A stretch of 36,621 nucleotides of DNA, from the NCBI GenBank assembly GCA_010092845.1, contig JAADYW010000179.1, forward strand, positions 1 to 36,621, read 5' to 3'. Position 1 is the stretch's first letter, and each line of letters starts with the position of its first letter. Below, piece after piece: positions 10,561 through 19,900 of this stretch. The notes under the pieces were generated by a model. It was not told the DNA's origin and ran no database searches. It saw only the letters and a program-made list of their open reading frames with translations. Both the position numbers and the translations under genes were made by a program. The stretch comes from Chloroflexota bacterium (lineage in GTDB: Bacteria; Chloroflexota; Anaerolineae; Aggregatilineales; J027).

Positions 10561-11020
10561 GCGCCGTCAGCAGGTGCTTTGCATTGGGGTTGGCAATGAG
10601 TTCCGGGGTGACGACGCTCTGGGACTCATGGTCGCCCGACAACTGGCAACGCGGCAAATCCCGGAGCTGGTGCTGGATGAACAGAGTGGCGAGGGAGCCG
10701 CCCTGCTGCAGGCCTGGTCCGGCTGGGACAACGTGATCATCGTCGACGCCATCTCCTCCGGGAACGCACCTGGTACCATTTTCCGCCTTGACGCCCACCA
10801 GCAGACAATCCCTACAGACTTCTTTGTCTATTCAAGCCATGCCTTTAGCGTCGCCGAAGCTATCGAAATGGGCCGCGTGCTGGGCCAATTGCCAACACGA
10901 TTGATCGTCTATGGTGTAGAAGGTGCTCGTTTTGACCACGGCACCGGGGTATCATCGGTAGTGGAAGCTGCAATACCTGAACTCATTGCACGCATAGAAG
11001 CAGAGATTACAGGCCTGTAG
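10553..11020 (+). CDS. Hydrogenase maturation protease (HyaD/HycI family)
   Basis: [54 protein letters not shown] start overlaps the hydA end. Confidence 0.93.
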   Translation: MNKRRQQVLCIGVGNEFRGDDALGLMVARQLATRQIPELVLDEQSGEGAALLQAWSGWDNVIIVDAISSGNAPGTIFRLDAHQQTIPTDFFVYSSHAFSVAEAIEMGRVLGQLPTRLIVYGVEGARFDHGTGVSSVVEAAIPELIARIEAEITGL

Positions 11021-11030
11021 CAGACCCATC

Positions 11031-13355
11031 GTGACCGAAAACGACACACAACGACAAGACGCAACGATGCACAACACTCCCCAGACAACTGAACTTCAGC
11101 GGCGCTATATCCGTATTCAAGGCGCCGTCCAGGGCGTAGGGTTTCGCCCCTTTATCTATCGCCTGGCAACCCAGATGCAGCTCAAGGGTTGGGTGATCAA
11201 CTCCAGCCAGGGCGTCCAGATCGAAATCGAAGGCCCACCCGCCATTGTGGCCGAATTCCTCACCAGGATTCCCGACGAGAAGCCACCGCTGGCTGTCATC
11301 CAGACTCTAGAGTCGCTGGAAATGCCTGTGGTCGGCTACATGGATTTCGAGATCCGGCATAGCGATGACTCGGGCGCCAAGACGACGCTGGTACTCCCCG
11401 ATGTGGCAACATGCCCCGATTGTCTGGCCGAAATCCAGAATCCAGAGGATCGCCGATACCGCTATCCTTTCACCAATTGCACCAATTGCGGGCCACGCTT
11501 CACAATCATCCGTGCCCTGCCCTATGATCGGCCCAATACCTCGATGCGGCTCTTTCCGATGTGTAATGCCTGCCAGGCAGAATATGATGATCCGCTGGAT
11601 CGCCGTTTTCATGCGCAGCCGAATGCTTGCCCCGAATGCGGCCCCCATCTCGAGCAGTGGGATTCGGCGGGCCACGTGCTGGCGACACACGATGCAGCGC
11701 TGATCGCGGCTGCGGCTGCCATCCGCCACGGCCAGATTGTGGCGGTCAAGGGCCTGGGGGGATTCCATCTGATGGTCGATGCCCGGCGCGAGGAAAGCGT
11801 CCGGCGGCTGCGTGAGCGCAAACACCGTCCTGATAAACCCCTGGCAGTGATGATGCCTTCCCTCGACGTGGTTCACCGTTACTGCGCGCTCAGCCCGGAT
11901 GAAGAAATCTTGCTGGCCACGCCTCAAGCGCCGATTGTTCTGTTAACCAAACATGAGGATACGGACCTGGCCCCTGCTATAGCCCCCGACAATCCTGATG
12001 TTGGCGTGATGCTACCTTACACGCCATTGCACCACCTACTGCTGGACGAGCTTGATTTCCCCGTGGTCGCGACCAGCGGCAATCTCACTGATGAGCCGAT
12101 CTGTATCGACGAAGCGGAGGCACTGGCGCGTCTGGCTGGGATCGCAGACGTGTTCCTGGTACACAACCGGCCGATCGTTCGCCATGTTGACGATTCGGTG
12201 GTGCGGCTGATGGCGGGCCAGCCGATCCTTCTGCGCCGCGCCAGAGGGTACGCACCCATGCCGATTCGGGTTGCCCAGACGCTACCTCCAATTCTGGCCG
12301 TCGGGGGCCATCTGAAGAACACGATCGCCGTCTCAGTTGAACGCAACGTGTTCATCAGCCAGCATATCGGCGATCTGGAGACAGCACAGGCTTTTGACGC
12401 TTTCCGGCAGGTCATCGAAGATTTTCAGGTGCTCTATGACATACAGCCCGAAGTCGTTGCCTGTGACTTGCACCCAGATTACCGGTCAACACGCTATGCT
12501 GAATCCCTGGGCCTGCCGATTGTGCGGGTACAGCACCACTATGCGCACATCCTGAGTTGCATGGCGGAAAACGCCATCGCCCCACCAGCACTGGGGATTG
12601 TCTGGGATGGAACAGGCTACGGACCGGATGGCACTATCTGGGGCGGCGAATTTCTGCGTGTTCACGCCAATGGGTATGAACGGGTGGCTACCCTAAGGCC
12701 CTTCCCCTTGCCGGGCGGCGATCTCGCTGTCAAGGAGCCCCGGCGCAGCGCCCTAGGATTGCTTTATGCGGCGTTCGGTGAGGCAGCCTTGGCAATGACT
12801 GACTTGCTACCCATTCAGGCGTTCTCGGCCAGCGAACTCCCCATCGTTGGCCAGATGCTTCGCCAGGGACTCAACACGCCCATCACGTCGAGTGCTGGAC
12901 GGCTGTTCGACGCCATCGCCGCACTGGTCGGGATGCGTCAACAGACTAGCTTCGAAGGTCAGGCGGCGATGCAGCTTGAATTTGCTGTCGAGGCACTCCG
13001 GGAGCAGGGCCGATATAGGTTCGAATTCATCACCGATACCTCACCAGCCATCGTCGACTGGGAGCCAATGCTCCACGAGCTATTGTCAGACTGGCGCAAG
13101 GGGACACAGGTTGCAAAGATAGCCGCGAAGTTCCATAATTCCCTTGCGGCAATCGCACTCACAGTCGCCAAGTATGCCCATATTGAGCAAGTCGGAATCA
13201 GTGGGGGGTGCTTTCAAAACACTAGCCTAACAAACCAGGTGCTTAACTCCCTGAGAAGTGCTCGTTTTCGCCCGTTCTGGCACCGCCACGTTCCCCCAAA
13301 CGATGGTGGAATTGCATTGGGTCAAATAATTGCTGTGCAAGCAGAGGTGGAGTAG
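11031..13355 (+). CDS. hypF: Carbamoyltransferase HypF
   Basis: Acylphosphatase N-domain (IQGAVQGVGFRPFIYRLA), zinc fingers (CPDCLAEI...CTNCGPRFTI; CNACQAEY...CPECGP), YrdC-like and Kae1-like domains (HHYAHILSCMAEN; SGGCFQNT). Confidence 0.97.
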   Translation: MTENDTQRQDATMHNTPQTTELQRRYIRIQGAVQGVGFRPFIYRLATQMQLKGWVINSSQGVQIEIEGPPAIVAEFLTRIPDEKPPLAVIQTLESLEMPVVGYMDFEIRHSDDSGAKTTLVLPDVATCPDCLAEIQNPEDRRYRYPFTNCTNCGPRFTIIRALPYDRPNTSMRLFPMCNACQAEYDDPLDRRFHAQPNACPECGPHLEQWDSAGHVLATHDAALIAAAAAIRHGQIVAVKGLGGFHLMVDARREESVRRLRERKHRPDKPLAVMMPSLDVVHRYCALSPDEEILLATPQAPIVLLTKHEDTDLAPAIAPDNPDVGVMLPYTPLHHLLLDELDFPVVATSGNLTDEPICIDEAEALARLAGIADVFLVHNRPIVRHVDDSVVRLMAGQPILLRRARGYAPMPIRVAQTLPPILAVGGHLKNTIAVSVERNVFISQHIGDLETAQAFDAFRQVIEDFQVLYDIQPEVVACDLHPDYRSTRYAESLGLPIVRVQHHYAHILSCMAENAIAPPALGIVWDGTGYGPDGTIWGGEFLRVHANGYERVATLRPFPLPGGDLAVKEPRRSALGLLYAAFGEAALAMTDLLPIQAFSASELPIVGQMLRQGLNTPITSSAGRLFDAIAALVGMRQQTSFEGQAAMQLEFAVEALREQGRYRFEFITDTSPAIVDWEPMLHELLSDWRKGTQVAKIAAKFHNSLAAIALTVAKYAHIEQVGISGGCFQNTSLTNQVLNSLRSARFRPFWHRHVPPNDGGIALGQIIAVQAEVE

Positions 13356-13359
13356 ACAC

Positions 13360-13599
13360 ATGTTCCATGGAAACGCTGGTCAGATCTTAAATATCCGCAA
13401 CCACGGCGTATTGCTTCAATCAGGTAAGGCCAGCCTACGCCAAATCGACAAGACCGCCGCACCGACGTATGTAAATATCCTTGCCCCTTACCAGCGCCCC
13501 ACATTAAGCCCTGAAGTGAGTGGATTGGCTCATCCAGATTACATCATCGTTGACAATGCCGATGCGTCAGAAAACATCCCTGACGAGATCAGTTCATAG
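13360..13599 (+). CDS. Small HypC-like protein lacking the N-terminal catalytic Cys (tentative)
   Basis: 79 aa MFHGNAGQILNIRNHGVLLQSGKASLRQID...HPDYIIVDNADASENIPDE, 4 bp after hypF. Ungapped N-terminal resemblance to HypC MCLAIPGKIVEI and C-terminal resemblance to GDYVIVH-GFAI-KIDEEEA. Confidence 0.55.
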   Translation: MFHGNAGQILNIRNHGVLLQSGKASLRQIDKTAAPTYVNILAPYQRPTLSPEVSGLAHPDYIIVDNADASENIPDEISS

Positions 13600-13622
13600 C
13601 AGGATATTCGCACCCTAACGCA

Positions 13623-13666
13623 ACCCGTCGCAAGGACGCCACACCGCTGGCATCCTTGCAACGGGT
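13623..13666. repeat. Long imperfect hairpin at the 3' end of the hydrogenase/hyp operon
   Basis: ACCCGTCGCAAGGA ... TCCTTGCAACGGGT (14-bp arms, one mismatch) with inner GCCA/TGGC; no T-tract on either side. Confidence 0.75.
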
Positions 13667-13808
13667 CCAGTTATCATGGCGCGCATGGACCCAAGACTAA
13701 TCGCTAGCTACACCAGCACAAGAATCACAACAAAGTATCGCCTGACGGTCAATACGACAGTTGCCACGTAACTGGATTGTCAATGAACTACCTTGTAGCC
13801 ACCATCAT

Positions 13809-14123
13809 TCAGGAGGCGTCAGGGACAAGCTTTGTCTCAACATCCTGGGGCTTGATGCCATCTACCGTGATGAGCTTATCGCGGGCGTTCTCACCAGCAA
13901 CAATCTCGATTTTGTCAGGCTCAACCTCTAGCTTTTCAGCCAGAAAGCCGACAAGCTGCCGATCAGCCGCACCCTCGCTATGGGTTTCGGTCAGGCGGAT
14001 TTTGAGCGTGCCATCTTCCTGGATTCCAGCGATCTCAACACGGCTGGCCCGCGTCACCACCCGCACTGTAAACGCGGCACCACTATAGGCTTCTTTGATC
14101 TCCAATTTGTAATCACGGGTCAT
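13809..14123 (-). CDS. DUF167 (YggU) family protein
   Basis: FTVRVVTRASRVEIAGIQEDGTLKIRLTE...GAADRQLVGFLAEKLEV...IVAGENARDKLITVDG typical of DUF167. Confidence 0.9.
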   Translation of the reverse strand: MTRDYKLEIKEAYSGAAFTVRVVTRASRVEIAGIQEDGTLKIRLTETHSEGAADRQLVGFLAEKLEVEPDKIEIVAGENARDKLITVDGIKPQDVETKLVPDAS

Positions 14124-14172
14124 GATGATTCCCCCTTAAATATGGATATAAGGAAACAGGTGTTGCCTCAAT

Positions 14173-14430
14173 TTACATGCCAGCCATCGTAAACAACTGT
14201 GCTAGCGTGGCTCCCAGCACCTGTATACCAATGATAGCAATTATTGGGCTGAAATCCAGCCCGGCTGTTGGCGGTAATAGATTTCGCACAGGTGCAAGCA
14301 CCGGCTCCGTCAGGTCATAAAGCGTCCGTGCCAACGGGCTATGGGGGTCAATCTGGACCCAGCTCATCAGTACACGTGCCAGCAACACAAATGAATACAA
14401 CTGTGTCAGTAACAAAATCAACTCACCCAC
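14173..14430 (-). CDS. YggT family membrane protein
   Basis: 85 aa with two TM segments; VLMSWVQIDPHSPLARTLYDLTEPVLAPVRNLLPP is a clear YggT motif. Confidence 0.95.
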   Translation of the reverse strand: MGELILLLTQLYSFVLLARVLMSWVQIDPHSPLARTLYDLTEPVLAPVRNLLPPTAGLDFSPIIAIIGIQVLGATLAQLFTMAGM

Positions 14431-14460
14431 GAGTCAATGTTCCTCCTTGAACACGTCTAG

Positions 14461-15228
14461 TCACTTAGAGCGCTCCCCAAAAATCGCGCGCCCAATCCGC
14501 ACCATCGTGGCACCCTCTTCGATTGCAATCGGGTAATCATTGGTCATGCCCATACTGAGTTCGCGCCACGCAAGCTGTGGAAAGTCCTCTCGCAAGGCAT
14601 CACGAAGTTTGCGCAGTGTAGCGAAAACAGGGCGCGTCCGTTCCGCCTCGGACCAATAGGGCGCCATCGTCATCAAGCCTACAATCTGCAAATGAGACAG
14701 CCCGACGAGGCGCGCGACAAACTCCCAGAGAGACTGCCGTATTACAGCGCTATTTTCCCAGTCGGCTGCCAGAACACCTTGTTTTGACTCCTCGCCCGAG
14801 ACGTTCATCTCCAGCAGAACCCGGGGCCTGGTATCTGTCTCCTCGGCAAAACGCTGGTAGCGTTGCGCCAGTTTCAGTCTGTCCAGAGAATGGATGACGG
14901 CGAAATGCTCTACCACATCCCGGGCTTTGCGGCTCTGCACATGGCCGATCATATGCCAGACAGGTGGCTCTATCCCCGGAGGCAGTTGATCGCGTACCGC
15001 GCCGAATTTCTGGCTCGCTTCTTCTACACGGTTCTCACCGATATGGCGCACACCATGCTTGAGGGCTAGTACGATTTCGCCCGGCGAACGTTGCTTGGTC
15101 ACCACGATTAAGTTCACGGTGCTAGGCTCACGACCGGCGCGCGCACATGCTGCCACGATCGCATCCTGTACGTTATTGAGATTCCGCGCAATGGCGTCCT
15201 CAGGTGTCGCCGTTGTTCGCTCAGTCAA
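14461..15228 (-). CDS. yggS: YggS family PLP homeostasis protein
   Basis: NLIVVTKQRSPGEIVLALKHGVRHIGENRVEEASQKF, WHMIGHVQSRKARDVV, LSMGMTNDYPIAIEEGATMVRIGRAIFG; TTG start overlapping the pgeF stop. Confidence 0.95.
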   Translation of the reverse strand: MTERTTATPEDAIARNLNNVQDAIVAACARAGREPSTVNLIVVTKQRSPGEIVLALKHGVRHIGENRVEEASQKFGAVRDQLPPGIEPPVWHMIGHVQSRKARDVVEHFAVIHSLDRLKLAQRYQRFAEETDTRPRVLLEMNVSGEESKQGVLAADWENSAVIRQSLWEFVARLVGLSHLQIVGLMTMAPYWSEAERTRPVFATLRKLRDALREDFPQLAWRELSMGMTNDYPIAIEEGATMVRIGRAIFGERSK

Positions 15229-16025
15229 CCCGCCTGATCATCCAGTGCCAAAACAACACCAAAGCGGCCCGTTTTCCCTTTTTCGGCCCGATGCGAGAAG
15301 AATTCATCCGTATTTGAGGCAGTGCAGATATCCGCACTCTCAATTTGCTGGACGCCCGCCTGTTCCAGGAGGCGGCGATTGGCTTCCCAGAGATTAAGGT
15401 ACGCACTCCCGTCTTCAGCACGGCTTATGAGACCATCTACCGTACCAAATCGCGCCTGGACAGCCTCAACGACCTCCTCACCGACCTGATAGCGATCGGG
15501 TCCAATGCTGGGACCTATGCCGGCTTGAAGGCTGGCTGGCTGGCTGCCATAAGCAACGCGCAGCGCCTCAACCACACTCAGGGCCGCCCCGGCAACGGTC
15601 CCCCGCCACCCTGCATGGGCCAACCCAATCGCGTGATGTTGTGGATCGTAGAATAGAACGGGCACACAGTCCGCAAACCGCATAGAAAGGGCGATATCTG
15701 TTCGATCAGTGATCATGCCATCGGCCCGGGCTAGCCATTTACGGCCACGCGGCGGTGTAGTGGCGATCACAGTGTCCGCACCATGAACCTGCCAGACAGT
15801 ACACACATCATGCTCCGCAAGAACCAGCACCGCATACATACGGCGGATGTTCTCGGCAACCGCCTGCGGATCATCGCCGACGGTTCCGCCAACATTGAGC
15901 GCCGCCCAGGGGCTCGGGCTCACACCCCCCAGGCGCGTGAAGACGCCATGCCGGAGGGGCATGGTTCGCCAGAAATCAAATTGATAGTAAACAGGTGAAT
16001 CGGGGCCGTTGGCTACTCGCTTCAC
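15225..16025 (-). CDS. pgeF: Purine nucleoside phosphorylase / polyphenol oxidase family YfiH (laccase domain)
   Basis: GVFTRLGGVSPSPWAALNVG, QVHGADTVIAT, FADCVPVLFYDPQHHAIGLAHAGWRGTVAGA. Confidence 0.95.
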   Translation of the reverse strand: MKRVANGPDSPVYYQFDFWRTMPLRHGVFTRLGGVSPSPWAALNVGGTVGDDPQAVAENIRRMYAVLVLAEHDVCTVWQVHGADTVIATTPPRGRKWLARADGMITDRTDIALSMRFADCVPVLFYDPQHHAIGLAHAGWRGTVAGAALSVVEALRVAYGSQPASLQAGIGPSIGPDRYQVGEEVVEAVQARFGTVDGLISRAEDGSAYLNLWEANRRLLEQAGVQQIESADICTASNTDEFFSHRAEKGKTGRFGVVLALDDQAG

Positions 16026-16155
16026 ATTATATCCTCTACTCAGATCGGGCAGTGAAGATTATAGCATATGCCATTTAGTCAGAAAGGTTGATTGAGGGTT
16101 CTATCACAACGCTAATAGACCGCCAACCCTATCGCACCGGATATGTCAGACGGGA

Positions 16156-16185
16156 TTGAAAATCTCATCGAACCTATGGTAACAT
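16156..16185 (+). promoter_or_regulatory. Candidate sigma70-type promoter upstream of greA leader
   Basis: TTGAAA-N18-TAACAT (16156-16161 / 16180-16185). Confidence 0.4.
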
Positions 16186-16191
16186 TTAATA

Positions 16192-16285
16192 CTTCTCGCG
16201 CAGAGAAGCAGAAGCAAAGCATAATAGAAGAATAACCGGGTCTAGTTAGCAATAGCCGACCATAATCGCCCCACGGGCGTTTTTT
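16192..16285 (+). ncRNA. Candidate short leader/small RNA upstream of greA (5' hairpin plus intrinsic terminator)
   Basis: CTTCTC-GCGCA-GAGAAG hairpin at 16192-16208 at the predicted +1, ending in CGCCC-CAC-GGGCG-TTTTTT; no plus-strand ORF upstream for that terminator to serve. Confidence 0.4.
16267..16285 (+). terminator. Intrinsic terminator within the greA upstream region
   Basis: CGCCC-CAC-GGGCG followed by six T. Confidence 0.7.
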
Positions 16286-16424
16286 AGATTTATCCAGCAC
16301 TAGGAGTAGGTATCAGGCGTTTTCAGCCTATGCCATGCCGCCCTCTGTGCGCATAAGAGCTGAACAGAACGCCGCGATATGATCGCTCGATTTCATTTAT
16401 CACATCAGTAATGAGGCGCGTAAC

Positions 16425-16901
16425 ATGCCAGACAACACGGTACATTATCTAACCCCTCAGGGCTATCAAGAGCTGCAGGAGAAACTACATCACCTGCGAA
16501 CTGTTCGGCGCCAGGAAATCGCGGAGCGGCTTCACCTGGCGATGTCAGAAGGTGGCGATCTCGCGGAGAATGCCGAGTATGAGGATGCCAAGAATGAGCA
16601 GGCTTTTCTGGAAGGTGAGATCATGCGACTCGAAGACATCCTCAGCACTGCAGAGATCATCGAGGACAATGCCCCCAAAGACAGTGTTAGCCTCGGTAAC
16701 CGGGTTACATTGCGTGAAGTGGGTGTCAAAGACACCGAAGTCTACCATCTCGTTGGCCCTGCCGAAGCGAACCCACGCGTAGGCCGCATTTCCCACCAGA
16801 GTCCCCTGGGGCAAGCACTAATGGGCAAGCAAGTCGGCGAGCGGGTTGTGGTCAAAGCACCAGATGGGGAAATCGAGTTTGAGGTCCTGGCGATTGATTA
16901 G
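16425..16901 (+). CDS. greA: Transcription elongation factor GreA
   Basis: LTPQGYQELQEKLHHLRTVRRQEIAERLHLAMSEGGDLAENAEYEDAKNEQAFLEGEI; LGQALMGKQVGERVVVKAPDGEIEFEV. Confidence 0.97.
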   Translation: MPDNTVHYLTPQGYQELQEKLHHLRTVRRQEIAERLHLAMSEGGDLAENAEYEDAKNEQAFLEGEIMRLEDILSTAEIIEDNAPKDSVSLGNRVTLREVGVKDTEVYHLVGPAEANPRVGRISHQSPLGQALMGKQVGERVVVKAPDGEIEFEVLAID

Positions 16902-16925
16902 CGGCGCAACTCCTCCTTCAGGAAG

Positions 16926-16961
16926 ATGCCCGCTCTGGAATTAGAAGATGCGGGCATTTTT
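16926..16961 (+). terminator. Intrinsic terminator of greA
   Basis: ATGCCCGC ... GCGGGCAT followed by TTTT. Confidence 0.85.
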
Positions 16962-17025
16962 GTTGAGAATTGCGCTACACTCTTAGCCATCTTGACGATA
17001 TCCTTAGCCAGAAAGGCTCGCTTGC

Positions 17026-18552
17026 ATGACGTGGCAACCCAGCAATTCGGTTGAGCAGGATCGCTACGACAAGCTCCAACGGCTGCGCGCGGCCGATATC
17101 AACCCATATCCTAATCGTGTCCACCGCACGCACACCACGCAAGAAGCAATTGCAGCCTATGAACAGGCTGAAGCCCAGCACCCTGACGCCCCCGCGGACA
17201 TCCCGGTTACGGTGAGCGGTCGCATTATGCGCCAGAACCTGAAGGGTAAAATCTATTTCGGGCATATCGAGGATGGATCGGGGCGTGTACAGTTGATGAT
17301 TCGCTTCAACGATATTGGCGAGGCGATGTTCGGACATGTACGCCAAAACCTCGATCTTGGCGACTTTGTCCAGGCTACGGGCACAATGATGCGTACTAAA
17401 ATGGGTGAAGTAACCGTGCGCGTGGAGGCCCTTGTCATTCTCAGCAAAGCGCTGAGTCCACTGCCCGTCATCAAGGAGCGCAAGCTTGAGGATGGTACAA
17501 TCGAGCGCTACGGCGAATTCTCGGATGTTGAAGAGCGTTACCGGCAGCGCTACACCGACCTGGCCGTTAACCAGCACGTCCGAGACGTGTTCCGCATACG
17601 GGCAAAGATCATCCGCACCATGCAACGCTTCCTGGATGACAAGGGCTTCCTGGAAGTTGAAACCCCCATCCTCCAGCCCATCTATGGCGGGGCTGCTGCC
17701 CGTCCCTTCGTAACCCATCATAACCAACTGCACCAGGATCTCTTTTTGCGTATCAGCTTTGAGCTGTACCTCAAGCGTCTGCTCGTGGGCGGTTTCGACG
17801 GCGTTTATGAAATCGGCCGCGATTTTCGTAACGAGGGCGTCAGCTACAAGCACAATCCTGAGTTCACGATGCTCGAACTCTACCAGGCCTATGCGGACTA
17901 TCATACAATGATGGCCATTACCGAGGAGATGTTGGCGAAAGTGGCCCAGCAAGTTTCCGGCGCTATGACGGTCAGCTTCAAGGGCCACGAGATCAATTTT
18001 GGCCCGCCCTGGCGTCGTGTGACCGTCCGCGACTTAATCAAGCAGCATCTTGAGATCGACTATAATGACTATCCGACAGCCGCCGCACTCGAGGAAGAAA
18101 TGCGTAAGAGTGGCCTTGAGGTCAGTTCCGGGCTGCCACGCGGGAAGCTGATCGAAACACTCCTTGAGGCCGTCGAGCCAAAGTTGATCCAGCCGACATT
18201 CGTGCTGGATTACCCGATCGATATTTCGCCCTTCGCCAAGAAGCTCGAAAGTGACCCCACCCATGTCGAGCGCTTCGAGATATTCATCGGGGGCATGGAG
18301 ATTGGAAACGCCTTCACCGAGCTTAACGACCCGCTGGATCAGGAAGCGCGCTTTCTGGAAATGGCGCGCCTGTACCGTAGCGGTGAAGATGACGCCACAC
18401 CGATTGACGAAGACTATTTGAATGCGATGCGCTATGGCATGCCACCCTGTGGCGGCCTGGGAATCGGAGTCGATCGCGTGGTTATGTTGATGACCAACCA
18501 GACCACAATCCGCGAGGTGGTATTATTCCCTCACTTGCGCGCCCGAGAGTAG
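17026..18552 (+). CDS. lysS: Lysyl-tRNA synthetase, class II
   Basis: RDFRNEGVSYKHNPEFTMLELYQAYADY, GGMEIGNAFTELNDPLDQ, GGLGIGVDRVVMLMTNQTTIREVVLFPHLR. Confidence 0.97.
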   Translation: MTWQPSNSVEQDRYDKLQRLRAADINPYPNRVHRTHTTQEAIAAYEQAEAQHPDAPADIPVTVSGRIMRQNLKGKIYFGHIEDGSGRVQLMIRFNDIGEAMFGHVRQNLDLGDFVQATGTMMRTKMGEVTVRVEALVILSKALSPLPVIKERKLEDGTIERYGEFSDVEERYRQRYTDLAVNQHVRDVFRIRAKIIRTMQRFLDDKGFLEVETPILQPIYGGAAARPFVTHHNQLHQDLFLRISFELYLKRLLVGGFDGVYEIGRDFRNEGVSYKHNPEFTMLELYQAYADYHTMMAITEEMLAKVAQQVSGAMTVSFKGHEINFGPPWRRVTVRDLIKQHLEIDYNDYPTAAALEEEMRKSGLEVSSGLPRGKLIETLLEAVEPKLIQPTFVLDYPIDISPFAKKLESDPTHVERFEIFIGGMEIGNAFTELNDPLDQEARFLEMARLYRSGEDDATPIDEDYLNAMRYGMPPCGGLGIGVDRVVMLMTNQTTIREVVLFPHLRARE

Positions 18553-18678
18553 GCGTCTATACAAAACTCTAACAACAGGAGAACAGCCATCTTGAGCGGA
18601 CAATGGCAAGTTTCCTCAAACAGCAATACAATGTTAGCCATCATTTGGTAATATTAGCCGTCTGCCAGCGGAGGCTCC

Positions 18679-19824
18679 ATGAGTAGCGATACAGTCCCAA
18701 CACCGAACACGTCCAGCAACCTGAATTATGCAACAGTCGTTGACCGCCTGGGCGAAGGGTTGTTGATCTTCAAATCTGACGGAACACTTATCCTGGATAA
18801 TGCGACCGCCCGACAAATCCTGGGCACCAATCTGGCAGTGGTGCGTCAACAGGGCTGGGCGGCGTTCGCGCTCTTGGTCGGTAATGAAGATGTTAGCGCC
18901 GACGAGATCCGGGCAAAAGCGCTCCGGCAGACAGAACCTGTCCCCTTCCATTTGAAAATCGCGGATGCCTATGTGCCGTGCTGGGCGGCAGCCATCCACG
19001 AAGAGGGAAGCAACCCGCTCATCGTTATCAGCATCGAGCGCTCGGATTGGACTCCACTGACTGAACTGATGGACAACCTCCGCAAAGAAGCCTTGCCCGC
19101 GATCGAAGATGCCCGTGGGCACGCCAACTTCATCATCCAGATTGCTGAGCGCGACAAGAAGAGCGTCACCGCCGAGCAGCTTGGCCAGCGCGTGGTCCGC
19201 TTCGCCAAGTTGATTTCTAATGAAATGCAGAATCTACAGAACTTCTTGCAGAAACTGCATCGCCTGGAGGTCGTCCGTACCGGCCAGATGGAAAAGACAG
19301 TCAAGCTGAATGCCAAAAAGATCAACCTGGCCGATTTCGTAGAGGATTTTCTGGAAGAGGCGACAGAGCAACTATCCAATTTACCTGACCGCGAGGAAGA
19401 GGACTTTCGCGACCGCTTGCATATCGATATCGATGACAATCTGAATGTTAAAGCCTCAGCGCAACAACTCGAACTCGTGCTGCTTGATATCCTACACAAT
19501 GCTGTACTCTATAGCCCGAAGGATGCGAAAATCCAGATCCGTGCCTTTGCTACGAACCAGGGGCGGAATGTTCAGATGGATATCATCGACGAAGGCTATG
19601 GTATTCGCGAGCGCGAATATGATCGTGTGTTTACGCTATTCCAGCGGGCGCGCCAACCCCAGGTCCTGGCGGAATTTGGCTATGGAATGAGCCTGGCGCT
19701 GGCTAAGGCCAGCATCGAAGCAATGGGTGGCCGGATTTGGTTTAGCAGTGAAGAAGGTGTCAGCACCACGTTCAGCATCAAACTGCCCACTTTTCAAGAG
19801 AGCGACAACACCCAGGACAAATAG
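18679..19824 (+). CDS. PAS/HATPase sensor histidine kinase-like protein
   Basis: N-terminal PAS-like segment (DRLGEGLLIFKSDGTLILDNATARQILG); HATPase N-box DILHNAVLYSP, DEGYGI, FGYGMSLALAKASIEAMGGRIWF. No canonical HELRTP phosphoacceptor box. Confidence 0.8.
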   Translation: MSSDTVPTPNTSSNLNYATVVDRLGEGLLIFKSDGTLILDNATARQILGTNLAVVRQQGWAAFALLVGNEDVSADEIRAKALRQTEPVPFHLKIADAYVPCWAAAIHEEGSNPLIVISIERSDWTPLTELMDNLRKEALPAIEDARGHANFIIQIAERDKKSVTAEQLGQRVVRFAKLISNEMQNLQNFLQKLHRLEVVRTGQMEKTVKLNAKKINLADFVEDFLEEATEQLSNLPDREEEDFRDRLHIDIDDNLNVKASAQQLELVLLDILHNAVLYSPKDAKIQIRAFATNQGRNVQMDIIDEGYGIREREYDRVFTLFQRARQPQVLAEFGYGMSLALAKASIEAMGGRIWFSSEEGVSTTFSIKLPTFQESDNTQDK

Positions 19825-19900
19825 ACCGCTCAGAGCATGATGCTGCCAATAGGTGGTTGAACCTGAAGGCTTTCCTCGTGGTAAATTCAACAGAGAACCG

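Noticed and set aside
16975-17988. 337-aa minus-strand ORF opposite lysS
   Set aside because: Entirely antisense to a well-conserved lysS; composition fits a shadow ORF. No domain recognised.
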